Source: Streptomyces achromogenes
GTDB lineage: Bacteria > Actinomycetota > Actinomycetes > Streptomycetales > Streptomycetaceae
NCBI RefSeq assembly: GCF_030816715.1
Contig: NZ_JAUSYH010000001.1
Span: 682,001 to 746,000, forward strand
Direction: 5' to 3'
DNA length: 64,000 nt
The notes under the pieces are model-generated. The model was not told the DNA's origin, made no database searches, and was given only the letters and a program-made list of their open reading frames with translations. Shown one piece after another: positions 49,930 to 58,828 of this stretch (positions are counted from its first letter, which is position 1; every line of letters starts with the position of its first letter). A program made the translations under genes and the position numbers.

Positions 49930-51204
49930 GTGAGTGCGCACACCCCCCACGACCAGGCACGATTCCCGGCGCACGGCTGGGGGCGCGCGGTCGTCACAGC
50001 GTTGGCCGGGCTGATCGCCATGGGCGTGACGGCCGCACTGGGACTGTGGGCGGCCGGCGCCGCGGACCTGCCCGAGGGCGCCTTCCCCCGGGTGGTCGCG
50101 GCCACCGTCGTCACGGCCGTCGGCGGCACGGTCGAGCTCGTCGGCGACGCGGGCGGCCTCGCCGAGACCGAGGCCGGCCTGACGGTGATCCCGCTCTCCG
50201 TGACCCTCGTCGGAGCGCTCGTCGTCGGCGCCGGATTCCTGTGGCCGCTGCGGCACCGGGCGGTGGCCGGCGCCGGCGAGCTGGCCGGCTGGGCGGCCCG
50301 GATCGCCGTCGTGTGGGTGCTCGGGCTGCTCGGCCTGTCGTTCGCCGCCCGCCAGACCTTCAAGGTCTCCCTCGGCGACGGCACGCTGAGCGACCTGGGC
50401 GACCTGTTCGACGTCGGTCCCGAGGTCGGCTTCACGACGGACGTGGCGCCGACGGTCGCGGTCGGACTGCTGTGGCTGGCCGGTGTGCTGGTGCTGGCCC
50501 TGCTGGTCGCGCGCGGAGCGCCGCTGCCGGCCCGGCTGCTGCGTTTCCAGGAGCCGGTGCGGCCGGCCGCGCACGCGATGGTCGTGCTGCTGCTGGCCTG
50601 CGTCGCCCTGGGATTCGTCGTCGCGCTCGTCGTCGCGGCGACGCGTGGGCACGCCGCCCAGACCCTCGCGGTCATCCTGCTCGGCCTGCCCAACCTGGTG
50701 TGGCTGATGTTCACCGTCGGACTGGGCGCCACCTGGGACGGCCGGGTGGAGGGCCCCTTCGGGCTGCCGATGCCGCATGTGCTGGACCAGGTGCTGCGCG
50801 GCAAGGAGACCGCGCGGCTCGACCTCGGCGCCCTCGCCGCGTACGACGGCCGGGTCTGGTGGCTCGTCGTGGTGGACGCGGTCCTGCTGCTGGGGGCCGG
50901 GTTCCTGCTGGCGGCGCACTCACCGCCGGACATGCCGGCCTGGCGGCACGCCCTGCACATGGCCGTCGCGCTGGTGCTCACGGTGCTGATGATCTGCCTG
51001 GTCGGCCGGGTCGCCGCGCACTACGGCCTGTCCGTGCTCGGGCTCGGCGACCTCGGCGGCAACCTGTCCGGCGAGCTGTTCCTGCGGCCCCGCCTGTGGT
51101 CGGCGCTGGGCCTGGCCGCGTTGTGGGGCCTGGTCACCGGGTTCCTGGGCGCCCTCCTGGCGGGCCTGGTCCGCCGCCGGAGAACGCCGCCCCCGCCGCG
51201 CTGA
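49930..51204 (+). CDS. streptophobe family integral membrane protein
   Basis: The 424-residue protein has about ten hydrophobic helices, with the conserved words WGRAVVTALAGLIAMGVTAALGLW at the start, LPNLVWLMFTVGLGATW in the middle and a basic tail. The family is restricted to Streptomyces-type actinobacteria and has no known function. GTG at 49930 follows a TAGCGT hexamer by 6 bases, so the message may be leaderless. It converges on the kinase gene. Confidence 0.88.
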   Translation: MSAHTPHDQARFPAHGWGRAVVTALAGLIAMGVTAALGLWAAGAADLPEGAFPRVVAATVVTAVGGTVELVGDAGGLAETEAGLTVIPLSVTLVGALVVGAGFLWPLRHRAVAGAGELAGWAARIAVVWVLGLLGLSFAARQTFKVSLGDGTLSDLGDLFDVGPEVGFTTDVAPTVAVGLLWLAGVLVLALLVARGAPLPARLLRFQEPVRPAAHAMVVLLLACVALGFVVALVVAATRGHAAQTLAVILLGLPNLVWLMFTVGLGATWDGRVEGPFGLPMPHVLDQVLRGKETARLDLGALAAYDGRVWWLVVVDAVLLLGAGFLLAAHSPPDMPAWRHALHMAVALVLTVLMICLVGRVAAHYGLSVLGLGDLGGNLSGELFLRPRLWSALGLAALWGLVTGFLGALLAGLVRRRRTPPPPR

Positions 51205-51303
51205 CACCGCTGCTGCGGGCTCCTGCGGCCCCCAGGGCCGACGCGGACCCCAGGTCGGACGAAACGAAACTCAGGGCCGACACGGTTCTCAGGCCGACGC
51301 GCC

Positions 51304-52281
51304 TCAGGGCCGGCCGCCGAACACCGGCCGTGCCCAGAGCGGAGGCTCCGGGGCCGGCGGCAGGGTGTCGACCCGCTCCGTCGGCGGGTGAGCCGCCCGG
51401 TGCGCGCCGCCCGCCGTCGACCTCAGCTCGGCGACGAACGCGCCGCAGGTGTCCTGACGGTCGTCCGGGCTCTTCGCGAGAGCCCGGACGAACACCCCGT
51501 CGACGTGCGGTGGCAGGTCGGGCCGGGTCTGCGTCAGGGCCGGCGGTTCGGCGTTCTGGTGGGCCCACAGCAGCGCCATGTCGTCGTCGCGGAGGAACGG
51601 CGGGCGGCCCGCGAGGCACTCGTAGACGACGCAGGCGAAACCGTAGACGTCACAGCGGCCGTCGACGGGGCGGCCCGAGATCTGCTCGGGCGAGACGTAG
51701 TCGAGCGTGCCGACGAACTGGCCGACCGTGGTGAACCCGGTCAGCGACAGCGACTTCTTCGTCAGCCCGAAGTCGGTGAGGTAGGCGTGCTCGGGGTGGT
51801 CGGTGTCGGTGCCCCTGGCCACCAGGATGTTGCCGGGCTTGACGTCCCGGTGCACGAGCCCGTGCTCGTGGGCGGCGTCCAGCGCCGAGGCGATCTGCGC
51901 GGCGATGCGGACGGCCTTCGCGAGCGGCAGCGGACCCTGCCGGTCGAGCAGATGGCGCAGGTCGCTGCCCTCGACGTAGCGCATCGCGATGTACAGCACG
52001 CCGTCGGTCTCGTCCGCCTCGAAGACGGGCACGATGTGCGGGTGGTCGATCGCCGCGGCAGCCCGCGACTCATGCGTGAACCGCTTGCGGAAGACGTCGT
52101 TGCGGGCCAGCTCCGGGGCGAGCAGCTTGAGCGCGACCGTCCGGTCCAGGCGCAGGTCGTGGGCGCGGTAGACGACGGCCATGCCGCCGCGGCCGATCTC
52201 CCGCTCGATGCGGTAGCCGGCCAGCTGCCGGCCGACCAGTTCGGAGGGGCGGCCGGAGAACGGGCTGGTCGTGTGCGGCAT
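51304..52281 (-). CDS. soluble Ser/Thr protein kinase (PknB-like catalytic domain)
   Basis: The 325-residue Hanks-type kinase is complete: glycine loop IGRGGMAVVYRA, Lys in VALKLLAP, catalytic HRDVKPGN, DFG in YLTDFGLTKKS, and activation segment with VGTLDYVSPEQ. The C-terminus is a short Pro-rich tail without a membrane helix, so it is cytosolic. Its ATG overlaps the stop of the upstream gene by one base, and an FHA-domain ABC transporter is the first gene of this operon, so the transporter is the likely substrate. Confidence 0.94.
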   Translation of the reverse strand: MPHTTSPFSGRPSELVGRQLAGYRIEREIGRGGMAVVYRAHDLRLDRTVALKLLAPELARNDVFRKRFTHESRAAAAIDHPHIVPVFEADETDGVLYIAMRYVEGSDLRHLLDRQGPLPLAKAVRIAAQIASALDAAHEHGLVHRDVKPGNILVARGTDTDHPEHAYLTDFGLTKKSLSLTGFTTVGQFVGTLDYVSPEQISGRPVDGRCDVYGFACVVYECLAGRPPFLRDDDMALLWAHQNAEPPALTQTRPDLPPHVDGVFVRALAKSPDDRQDTCGAFVAELRSTAGGAHRAAHPPTERVDTLPPAPEPPLWARPVFGGRP

Positions 52282-52934
52282 CAGGGTCTCCCGTCCCGGT
52301 TCACGATCCGGGTGACGGTGTGGTCGAGGTCCTTCCGCGGGCCCTGGTCCTGGTTCCCGGCCCGGTCCTGGTCCCGGTCCTGGTCCCGGCTGTGATCCCG
52401 GTCGGGGCCACGGCTCCGCGCCGGGTCCGGCGGCGGGTCGGCCGCCACGTGCGGCGCACGGTCCGTCGCGTACGTGCTGAGGCGCGCCCCGTCGCCGTAC
52501 ACCCAGCGGCTGCCGACGGGGTCGTACATCCAGACGTCCTCGCCGTCGACGACCACGCCGATCCGCAGCCCCTGGGTGCGGCGGCGGAAGGACTCGCCGT
52601 CGAGGTCGCCGTCCGCCAGTTCCTCCATCGCCGCCCGATAGCGGGCCAGGGCCTGTTCGGCGCGGTCGAGGAGGGGACGGGGGTCGGCCGCGGTCGTGTG
52701 CGGACCGTCGGAGCGGGGCGGGTCCTTGGGGACGGCGACCAGACAGCGGCCGTCCACCCAGGCCGACCAGCCGTTGGAGCACAGCACGCGTCCCCAGTCG
52801 CCGCGCCGCTCCAGGAGCCGGACCGGCAGCAGCGGGTCGAGCGGCAGGGTGGGGCGGGCCGGATCGGGCTCCTCCCAGGCGGGCATGCCGTGCTGGGGGA
52901 CGACGTGGGTGGGGCTGAATCCGGGAGTCGTCAT
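52281..52934 (-). CDS. hypothetical protein between FHA-ABC transporter and kinase, 217 aa
   Basis: The protein has no recognised family. Residues 25-75 look like an SH3-like strand pair (LPVRLLERRGDWGRVLCSNGW and AWVDGRCLVAVP). The middle is helical, with VDGEDVWMYDPVGSRWVYGDG as a second beta element. The C-terminal 50 residues are a low-complexity Arg/Asp/Gln/His tract coded by a simple-sequence run. It is encoded between the FHA-ABC gene (8 bases away) and the kinase (1-base overlap), so it belongs to that signalling unit, possibly as a substrate or adaptor. Confidence 0.85.
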   Translation of the reverse strand: MTTPGFSPTHVVPQHGMPAWEEPDPARPTLPLDPLLPVRLLERRGDWGRVLCSNGWSAWVDGRCLVAVPKDPPRSDGPHTTAADPRPLLDRAEQALARYRAAMEELADGDLDGESFRRRTQGLRIGVVVDGEDVWMYDPVGSRWVYGDGARLSTYATDRAPHVAADPPPDPARSRGPDRDHSRDQDRDQDRAGNQDQGPRKDLDHTVTRIVNRDGRP

Positions 52935-52942
52935 GCGCCGCC

Positions 52943-55282
52943 CTACTTCCGCATCACCGCGGGCTCGTGCCGGCGCAGCAGCCGGGAGACGAGGAATCCG
53001 AAGGCCGCCGAAAGCACGAGCAGCATGCCCACGTCGAGCAGCCACACACCGGCCGAGTGCTCGAACAGCGGGTCGCCGGTGAGGTCGCCGGGCACGATCC
53101 GGGAGAGCCCGATGGTGCCGGCCATCGCGCCGAGCGCCCACCGCGAGGGCACCAGCCACGACAGCTGGTCCAGGCCGGGCACACCGCTCAGTTGCAGCAG
53201 CGCCCCGCAGAAGACCACCTGGACGATGGCGAGCAGCACCAGCAGCGGCATCGTCACCTCCTCCTTGCGCACCAGCGCGGACACCAGGAGCCCGAGCATC
53301 ATCGCGGTGAAGGACAGCAGCGCCACGGCGACGGTGATCTCGATAAGGGGCGGCATCAGCACGCCCTTGCCGCCGGGCGCGTGCAGGTCGACGCCGAGCA
53401 GGGCGACGAGCGTGAGGACCACCGCCTGCACGACGGTCACCGTGCCCAGCACCACCACCTTGGACATCAGGTACGCCGATCTGGACAGGCCCACGGCGCG
53501 TTCGCGCTGGTAGATCACGCGTTCCTTGACGAGTTCGCGCACCGCGTTGGCGGCTCCGGTCAGGACTCCGCCCACGCACAGGATGAGCAGCGCGTTCATC
53601 GCGGTGTCCCGGGTGAGCTCGCCGCCCGCGAGGGCCCGGGCCATGACGCCCATGACGAACGGCAGGGCGATCATGATCGCGAGGAAGGTGCGGTCGGCGG
53701 CGAGTGCGGCGGTGTAGCGGCGCACCAGGGTGCCGACCTGGGCGCTCCGGCTGCGGGGCCGCGGCGGCGGCAGCATGATCACCGGTCCGGAGCGGGGCAG
53801 CCGGGGCTGTTCGCTGTCGTCGAGGACGTAGCGCCGGCGCGACGGCGAGTCGCGGTACTCCCCCGCCCAGTCCCGGTCCTGGTCGCGTTCGAAGGCCTCG
53901 AAGGCCTCGGGCCACTGCTCGAAGCCGAAGAAGGCGAGCGCGTCCTCGGGCGGCCCGTAGTAGGCGACCTTGCCGCCGGGCGCGAGCACCAGCAGCCGGT
54001 CGCAGACGTCGAGGCTGAGGACGCTGTGCGTGACGACGATGACGGTGCGGCCGTCGTCGGCGAGGCCGCGCAGCATGTGCATCACCGAGCGGTCCATGCC
54101 GGGGTCGAGGCCGGACGTCGGCTCGTCGAGGAAGAGCAGCGAGGGCTTGGTGAGCAGTTCCAGTGCGACGCTGACGCGTTTGCGCTGCCCGCCGGAGAGG
54201 CTGTGCACGGGCTGGTCGGCGCGTTCCTGGAGGCCGAGTTCCCGGATCACCTCCTCGACCCGGTCGCGGCGCTCCGCCTTGGCGGTGTCCTGCGGGAAGC
54301 GCAGTTCGGCGGCGTAGGCGAGGGCGCTGCGCACGGTCAACTGGGCGTGCAGGATGTCGTCCTGCGGGACGAGGCCGATGCGCTGGCGCAGCTCGGCGTA
54401 GTCGCGGTAGAGGTCGCGGCCGTCGTAGACCACGGTGCCGTGGTCGGCGGGGCGCTGGCCGGTGAGGGCGCCGAGCAGTGTGGACTTGCCCGCGCCGCTG
54501 GGTCCGACGACGGCGAGCAGGCATTTCTCCCCCACCGGGAACGACACGTGGTCGAGGAGCACCTTGCGGCCGTGGTCGACGGTGACCGTCAGGTCCTGCA
54601 CGTCGAGGGAGATCTCGCCGGTGTCGACGTACTCCTGGAGCTGGTCGCCGACCAGGCAGAACGCCGAGTGGCCGATGCCGACGATGTCGCCGGGGCCGGC
54701 CGGGGCACGCTCGACGGGCAGCCCGTTGAGGTAGGTGCCGTTGTGGCTGCCGAGGTCGACGATCTCGTGGCCGCCGTCGGGCAGCGCGCGCAGTTCGGCG
54801 TGCCGGCGCGAGACGACGAGGTCGTCGACGACGAGGTCGTTGTCGGCGGCGCGGCCGATGCGCACGGTGCGCGGGAGCAGCGGCCGGACGTTGGTGGGCT
54901 GCCGGAAGGTGCCTGTCAGAGCGGGCATGGAGACGGCCGACGGCCGCTCGGGCGGCACCGGCGCCAGGCCGGACAGGACGACGCGGGGGCCGTCGGACGG
55001 GCTGCCGAAGCGGATCACGCTGCCGGGGCCCACACCCCACTCGTGGATCTGGCGGCCGTCGGCGTAGGTGCCGTTGGTGCTGTGGTCGTCCTCGAGGGTC
55101 CAGTGGTCGCCGTCGGGGCGCAGCACCGCGTGGTGCCAGGAGACGCGGCTGTCGTCGATGACGATGTCGCTCTCCGGGTCCCGCCCGAGGCGGTAGTCGT
55201 GGCCCGGGACCAGCAGAGTGGAGCCCGCCTCGGTCTCCAGCACGAGTTCGGGCGCAGTCGAGGAGACCGGCCGCTCCGTCAT
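52943..55282 (-). CDS. FHA-domain ABC transporter (two FHA domains, ATPase and membrane domain)
   Basis: The 779-residue protein has FHA domains at about residues 28-95 (YRLGRDPESDIVIDD and HHSTNGTY-type strand) and 135-200 (RIGRAADNDLVVDD, SRRHAELRAL, SHNGTYLNG). An ABC ATPase follows (Walker A GPSGAGKSTLL near 268, signature LSGGQRKR, Walker B LLFLDEPTSGLD), then an ABC2 membrane domain with six helices. The plan is that of mycobacterial Rv1747, whose FHA domains bind threonines phosphorylated by the neighbouring kinase. Export substrate unknown. It heads a three-gene operon ending with a Ser/Thr kinase. Confidence 0.94.
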   Translation of the reverse strand: MTERPVSSTAPELVLETEAGSTLLVPGHDYRLGRDPESDIVIDDSRVSWHHAVLRPDGDHWTLEDDHSTNGTYADGRQIHEWGVGPGSVIRFGSPSDGPRVVLSGLAPVPPERPSAVSMPALTGTFRQPTNVRPLLPRTVRIGRAADNDLVVDDLVVSRRHAELRALPDGGHEIVDLGSHNGTYLNGLPVERAPAGPGDIVGIGHSAFCLVGDQLQEYVDTGEISLDVQDLTVTVDHGRKVLLDHVSFPVGEKCLLAVVGPSGAGKSTLLGALTGQRPADHGTVVYDGRDLYRDYAELRQRIGLVPQDDILHAQLTVRSALAYAAELRFPQDTAKAERRDRVEEVIRELGLQERADQPVHSLSGGQRKRVSVALELLTKPSLLFLDEPTSGLDPGMDRSVMHMLRGLADDGRTVIVVTHSVLSLDVCDRLLVLAPGGKVAYYGPPEDALAFFGFEQWPEAFEAFERDQDRDWAGEYRDSPSRRRYVLDDSEQPRLPRSGPVIMLPPPRPRSRSAQVGTLVRRYTAALAADRTFLAIMIALPFVMGVMARALAGGELTRDTAMNALLILCVGGVLTGAANAVRELVKERVIYQRERAVGLSRSAYLMSKVVVLGTVTVVQAVVLTLVALLGVDLHAPGGKGVLMPPLIEITVAVALLSFTAMMLGLLVSALVRKEEVTMPLLVLLAIVQVVFCGALLQLSGVPGLDQLSWLVPSRWALGAMAGTIGLSRIVPGDLTGDPLFEHSAGVWLLDVGMLLVLSAAFGFLVSRLLRRHEPAVMRK

Positions 55283-55388
55283 GCCTGAATTCTATCGATT
55301 CGCACCCTTGTGTGCCCGGCGGGAGGTGGACGACGGGTGTGCGCGGTGCGAGTGGTGCGCGCGGACGGCGGGCCTGCGCGGCGCCCCG

Positions 55389-55799
55389 TCAGCCGACCGG
55401 GACGACGAGAGCCGGGACGGTGCGCTGCATGCGCAGGGCGTCGACGGACTCCGCGAGGAGCTCGTACTCGGTGGTGTCGTCGCTGACCGCGATCCGTACC
55501 AGCCTGCCGCCCGCCAACTCGTCGGCCACCAACTCCTGCCGGCCCGCGTCGGCGCACCAGGCCCGCAGCAGCCCGGGCACGTCCTGCACGGTGTCGGCGA
55601 CGGGGACGAGCGCCCCCGGCGGAAAATATTCGCTCTCGGGCAGCGGATCCAGTCGTTCGGCCATCCAGGACGCCCGGTCCCGCAGCCACCACAGGGCGAG
55701 CGCCAGCGTCGGCGCGCGGTAGGTGCCGAGCGGCACGCCGATGCGCCGGCCGTCGCAGACGCCGTACGCGGTGACATGACACAGGAATTCGTCGTGCAC
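55389..55799 (-). CDS. hypothetical protein, 136 aa
   Basis: I do not recognise a family. The protein is soluble, with a compact alpha/beta look (CHVTAYGVCDGRRIGVPLGTYRAPTLALALWWLRD at the start, VRIAVSDDTTEYELLAESVDALR near the end). A GGGGGAGAGAGAC ribosome site precedes the GTG at 55799, and a good promoter with a palindrome in its spacer lies about 80-110 bases upstream. This strong set of signals supports a real, regulated gene. Confidence 0.8.
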   Translation of the reverse strand: MHDEFLCHVTAYGVCDGRRIGVPLGTYRAPTLALALWWLRDRASWMAERLDPLPESEYFPPGALVPVADTVQDVPGLLRAWCADAGRQELVADELAGGRLVRIAVSDDTTEYELLAESVDALRMQRTVPALVVPVG

Positions 55800-55880
55800 G
55801 TCTCTCTCCCCCGGTGCTCGCTTGCCGGTCGCGCCTCGCTTTCCGTGCGGCTCCTGTGGGGAAACTGCCCCCGAGGTTCG

Positions 55881-55908
55881 AGTATGTTCACTGCTGAAAC
55901 AGTGTCAC
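55881..55908 (-). promoter_or_regulatory. promoter with palindromic spacer for the hypothetical gene at 55389
   Basis: On the minus strand, GTGACA (55903-55908) and CATACT (55881-55886) form a -35/-10 pair with a 16-base spacer. The spacer contains CACTG-CTGAAA-CAGTG (plus strand 55889-55904), an inverted repeat that would suit a repressor. Elsewhere in the 55800-56107 gap there is one more palindrome (55987-56003) and no gene. Confidence 0.45.
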
Positions 55909-55986
55909 CATGTCTTTTTAGCCAGTCTCCTGGCATATTCCCGGCGGTTCATGGCCGAAATGCGGCGAGCTTTGCCGGACCCCGTC

Positions 55987-56003
55987 ATTACCCGGCGGGT
56001 AAT
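55987..56003. promoter_or_regulatory. palindrome ATTACCC-GGC-GGGTAAT
   Basis: Perfect 7-bp inverted arms surround three bases, 105 bases upstream of the NTF2-like gene. It could be an operator for that gene. GGGTAA in the right arm resembles a SigB-type -10, but no matching -35 is visible at the right distance. Confidence 0.45.
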
Positions 56004-56107
56004 CGACCCGGGGCGGCGGGCGCGGCAAGGTGGTCACACCGGATCGACGAAGGCCGTAATCCGGGACCTGACCAGTGTCGACGACCTTTCTTGGGGGCTG
56101 ATTTCCC

Positions 56108-56491
56108 ATGTCCGCGAACACCGAACGCTACGAGAACGCCGTCGCCCGCTACTTCGAGGCCTGGAACGCACGGGAGCCCGAGGCGCTGGCGAAGGCCGTC
56201 GCCGCCGCGTGGGCCGTGCGGGGCACGTACACCGACCCCCTCGCCGACGTCCGCGGCCACGAGGAGATCGCGGCCGTGGTCGCGGCGGCGCACGCCCGGT
56301 TCCCGGGCTTCCTCTTCCGGCTCTCCGGCGCGGTCGACGGCCACCACGACACGGCCCGGTTCTCCTGGGAGCTGGTGAGCGAGGCCGGGGGCGCCGCCCC
56401 GGTGGCCGGATCCGACGTCATCACGCTGGACGCGCAGGATCGGATCACGTCCGTCCTGGGGTTCCTGGACCGCGTGCCGGCCGGAGCCTGA
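56108..56491 (+). CDS. NTF2/SnoaL-like family protein
   Basis: The 127-residue protein has the cone-shaped NTF2 fold: YENAVARYFEAWNAREPEALAKAV at the N-terminus, YTDPLADVRGHEEIAAVVAAAHARFPGF, and strands TARFSWELVSE and GSDVITLDAQDRITSVLGFLDRV. Such proteins are small hydrolases, isomerases or ligand binders; no catalytic set can be assigned. GGGGG lies about 11 bases before the ATG. Confidence 0.88.
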   Translation: MSANTERYENAVARYFEAWNAREPEALAKAVAAAWAVRGTYTDPLADVRGHEEIAAVVAAAHARFPGFLFRLSGAVDGHHDTARFSWELVSEAGGAAPVAGSDVITLDAQDRITSVLGFLDRVPAGA

Positions 56492-56604
56492 GTCCTGAGG
56501 CGAGGGATATCCCGCTCGCAGCGGCCAGACGGTGAGAGATCGCCATACGACCGCTGCGGGCGGAGGACGTCATGAGCGCGACGACGACATGGAGGTAAAC
56601 GGAA

Positions 56605-56727
56605 GGCGCGATGCCGGAAACGGACTCCCGATTCCATGAACGGAATCACGCGATGCCGGAAACGGAACACCCGACACCGTGAAGGGAACGCGGTGCCGCA
56701 AACGGAACGCTCAACGCCGAATTAGCT
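56605..56727. repeat. three imperfect copies of a ~41-bp direct repeat
   Basis: Units beginning GCGATGCCGGAAACGGA (56605), GCGATGCCGGAAACGGAAC (56647) and GCGGTGCCGCAAACGGAAC (56687) repeat at 42 and 40 bases. The copies fill the space between the NTF2-like gene and the stop of the aldo/keto reductase; further AAACGGA words occur just upstream near 56595. No open frame of note exists here. Confidence 0.75.
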
Positions 56728-57719
56728 CAGCCGTTGATCACCGCGTCGATCCGGGTCAGCTCCTGGGCCTCGAAGTCCAGGCGGGAAAGCGCGCCGACGC
56801 TGTCCTCGATCTGGCGGGCGCTGCTCGCGCCCACGAGCGCGGAGGTCACCCGGCCGCCGCGCAGCACCCAGGCGAGCGCGAGCTGGGCGAGGGACTGGCC
56901 GCGGGACTTGGCGATGTCGTCGAGGGCGCGCAGCTTGCCGACGAGTTCCTCGGTGACGGCCTCTGACTTCAAAAACGGGCTGTCGCTCGCCGCCCGCGAG
57001 TCCTCCGGGATGCCGTTCAGATAGCGGCCGCTCAGCAGTCCCTGCTCCAGCGGCGAGAACACGATCGACCCGACCTGGAGCTCGTCCAGGGCGTCCAGCA
57101 GGCCCTCGCTCTCCGGGCGGCGGTCGAGCATCGAGTAGCGCGGCTGGTGGATGAGGAGCGGGGTGCCCAGTTCACCGAGGATCCGGGCCGCCTCCCGGGT
57201 CTGCTCCGCCGAGTAGTTGGAGACGCCGACGTACAGCGCCTTGCCCTGCTGGACCGCCGAGTGCAGGGCGCCCATCGTCTCCTCCAGCGGAGTCTCCGGG
57301 TCCGGACGGTGCGAGTAGAAGACGTCCACGTAGTCCAGACCCATCCGCTTCAGGCTCTGGTCCAGCGACGACAGCACGTACTTGCGCGAGCCCCACTCGC
57401 CGTACGGGCCGGGCCACATCAGGTAGCCCGCCTTGGTGGAGATCACCAGCTCGTCGCGGTACGGCGCGAAGTCGGTCCGGAGGAACTCACCGAGGGCGGA
57501 CTCGGCCGCGCCGGGCGGCGGACCGTAGTTGTTGGCCAGGTCGAAGTGGGTGATGCCGAGGTCGAAGGCGCGGCGCAGGATGGCCCGCTGCGTCTCGACG
57601 GGGCGGTCCGGGCCGAAGTTGTGCCACAGACCGAGCGACAGCGCGGGAAGCTTCAGGCCGCTGCGTCCGGTGCGCCGGTAGGGCATGTCCGCGTAACGGT
57701 CGGGGTGTGCGGTGTACAA
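56727..57719 (-). CDS. aldo/keto reductase, YghZ/L-glyceraldehyde 3-phosphate reductase-like
   Basis: The 330-residue enzyme has the words of the YghZ group: PYRRTGRSGLKLPALSLGLWHNFG, FDLANNYGPPPGAAE with Asp and Tyr, VISTKAGYLMWPGPYGEWGSRKYVLSSLDQSLKRMGLDYVDVFYSHRPD with Lys and His, and VGASSARQIEDSV. It reduces small aldehydes with NADPH. The TTG at 57719 has GGAG five bases before it and fits the start of relatives; GTG at 57743 is an alternative. It is divergent from a LysR gene. Confidence 0.88.
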   Translation of the reverse strand: MYTAHPDRYADMPYRRTGRSGLKLPALSLGLWHNFGPDRPVETQRAILRRAFDLGITHFDLANNYGPPPGAAESALGEFLRTDFAPYRDELVISTKAGYLMWPGPYGEWGSRKYVLSSLDQSLKRMGLDYVDVFYSHRPDPETPLEETMGALHSAVQQGKALYVGVSNYSAEQTREAARILGELGTPLLIHQPRYSMLDRRPESEGLLDALDELQVGSIVFSPLEQGLLSGRYLNGIPEDSRAASDSPFLKSEAVTEELVGKLRALDDIAKSRGQSLAQLALAWVLRGGRVTSALVGASSARQIEDSVGALSRLDFEAQELTRIDAVING

Positions 57720-57918
57720 CGCGACTCCATGAGGGGTTGGCACGACGATCGGGTCCGGGAAGCCCCGGCCTGGGGAGGCTCGGGTCCGGGGATGCAGGTC
57801 CCGGGAAAGGCGGGTCCGGAAAGATCCGTTTCAGGGACCGTCACCCACTCTGACCCCGCCTGCGGGCAGTGGTCCAACAGAAGAATCCGATGAGATTCAG
57901 CGGATACGCTTCTCAATC

Positions 57919-58803
57919 ATGGAACTGCGCCACCTCCAGCACTTCGTAGCCGTCGCCGAGGACCAGCATTTCACCCGGGCCGCCGAACGCCTGATGGTCT
58001 CCCAGTCCGGCCTGTCGGCGTCGATCCGGTCCCTGGAGCGGGAGCTGCGCGCCCCCCTCTTCGTCCGGACCACCCGGCGGGTGACGCTGACCGAGGCGGG
58101 CCGGGCGCTGCTCGGGGAGGCGGAGCGCGTCCTGGCGCAGGTGCGGGCGGCCCACGAGGCGGTCGCCGCCGTGCAGGGCGTGGTCCGCGGCACCCTCTCG
58201 GTGGGCACCGAGCAGTGCATCGCCGGGGTGCACGTGGCAGGGCTGCTGGCGGCATTCCGGCGGCGCCACCCCGACGTGGAGATCCGGCTGCGGCAGACCG
58301 GCTCGGGCGCGCTCGGCGAGGAGGTGGCGGCCGGCCGGCTCGACCTGGCCTTCGCCTACCGCACCCAGACCGACACCGACCAGCTGCGCTGCGTCCCGCT
58401 GGCGGCCGAACCGATGTACGTCCTGTGCCACCCCGACCACCGCCTCGCCGGAGCGTCGGCGGCCCTGACGCCACACGACCTGGCCGGCGAGGTGTTCGTG
58501 GACTTCCACCCGGACTGGGGGCCGCGCAGCGCCACCGACGCCGCGTTCGCCGACGCGGGGGTGCACCGCACGGTGGCCCTGGAGGTCAACGACGTGCACA
58601 GCCTGCTGGACCTGGTGGACGAGAACCTCGGCGTCGCCGTGGTGCCGCGCCATTTCCGGCGCAAGCGCAAGGCCCTCACCGCCCTCGCCCTCGAGGGCAC
58701 GGGCGAGGCTGCCTACGAGACGGTGGCCCTGCTGCCGCCGGCCCGGGCGACCAGCCCGGCGGCCCGGGCACTCATGGGGCTGCTGGAAACAGGGGGCGCG
58801 TGA
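57919..58803 (+). CDS. LysR family transcriptional regulator
   Basis: The 294-residue protein has the LysR helix-turn-helix at residues 2-60 (LRHLQHFVAVAEDQHFTRAAERLMVSQSGLSASIRSLERELRAPLF) and a ligand domain (LSVGTEQCIAGVHVAGLLAAFRRRHPDVEIRL). It is divergent from the YghZ-like reductase, 200 bases apart, and is a candidate regulator of it. ATG at 57919 is the first in frame. Confidence 0.92.
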   Translation: MELRHLQHFVAVAEDQHFTRAAERLMVSQSGLSASIRSLERELRAPLFVRTTRRVTLTEAGRALLGEAERVLAQVRAAHEAVAAVQGVVRGTLSVGTEQCIAGVHVAGLLAAFRRRHPDVEIRLRQTGSGALGEEVAAGRLDLAFAYRTQTDTDQLRCVPLAAEPMYVLCHPDHRLAGASAALTPHDLAGEVFVDFHPDWGPRSATDAAFADAGVHRTVALEVNDVHSLLDLVDENLGVAVVPRHFRRKRKALTALALEGTGEAAYETVALLPPARATSPAARALMGLLETGGA

Positions 58804-58828
58804 GCGCCCGCTGGGCGATGGTGGACCT

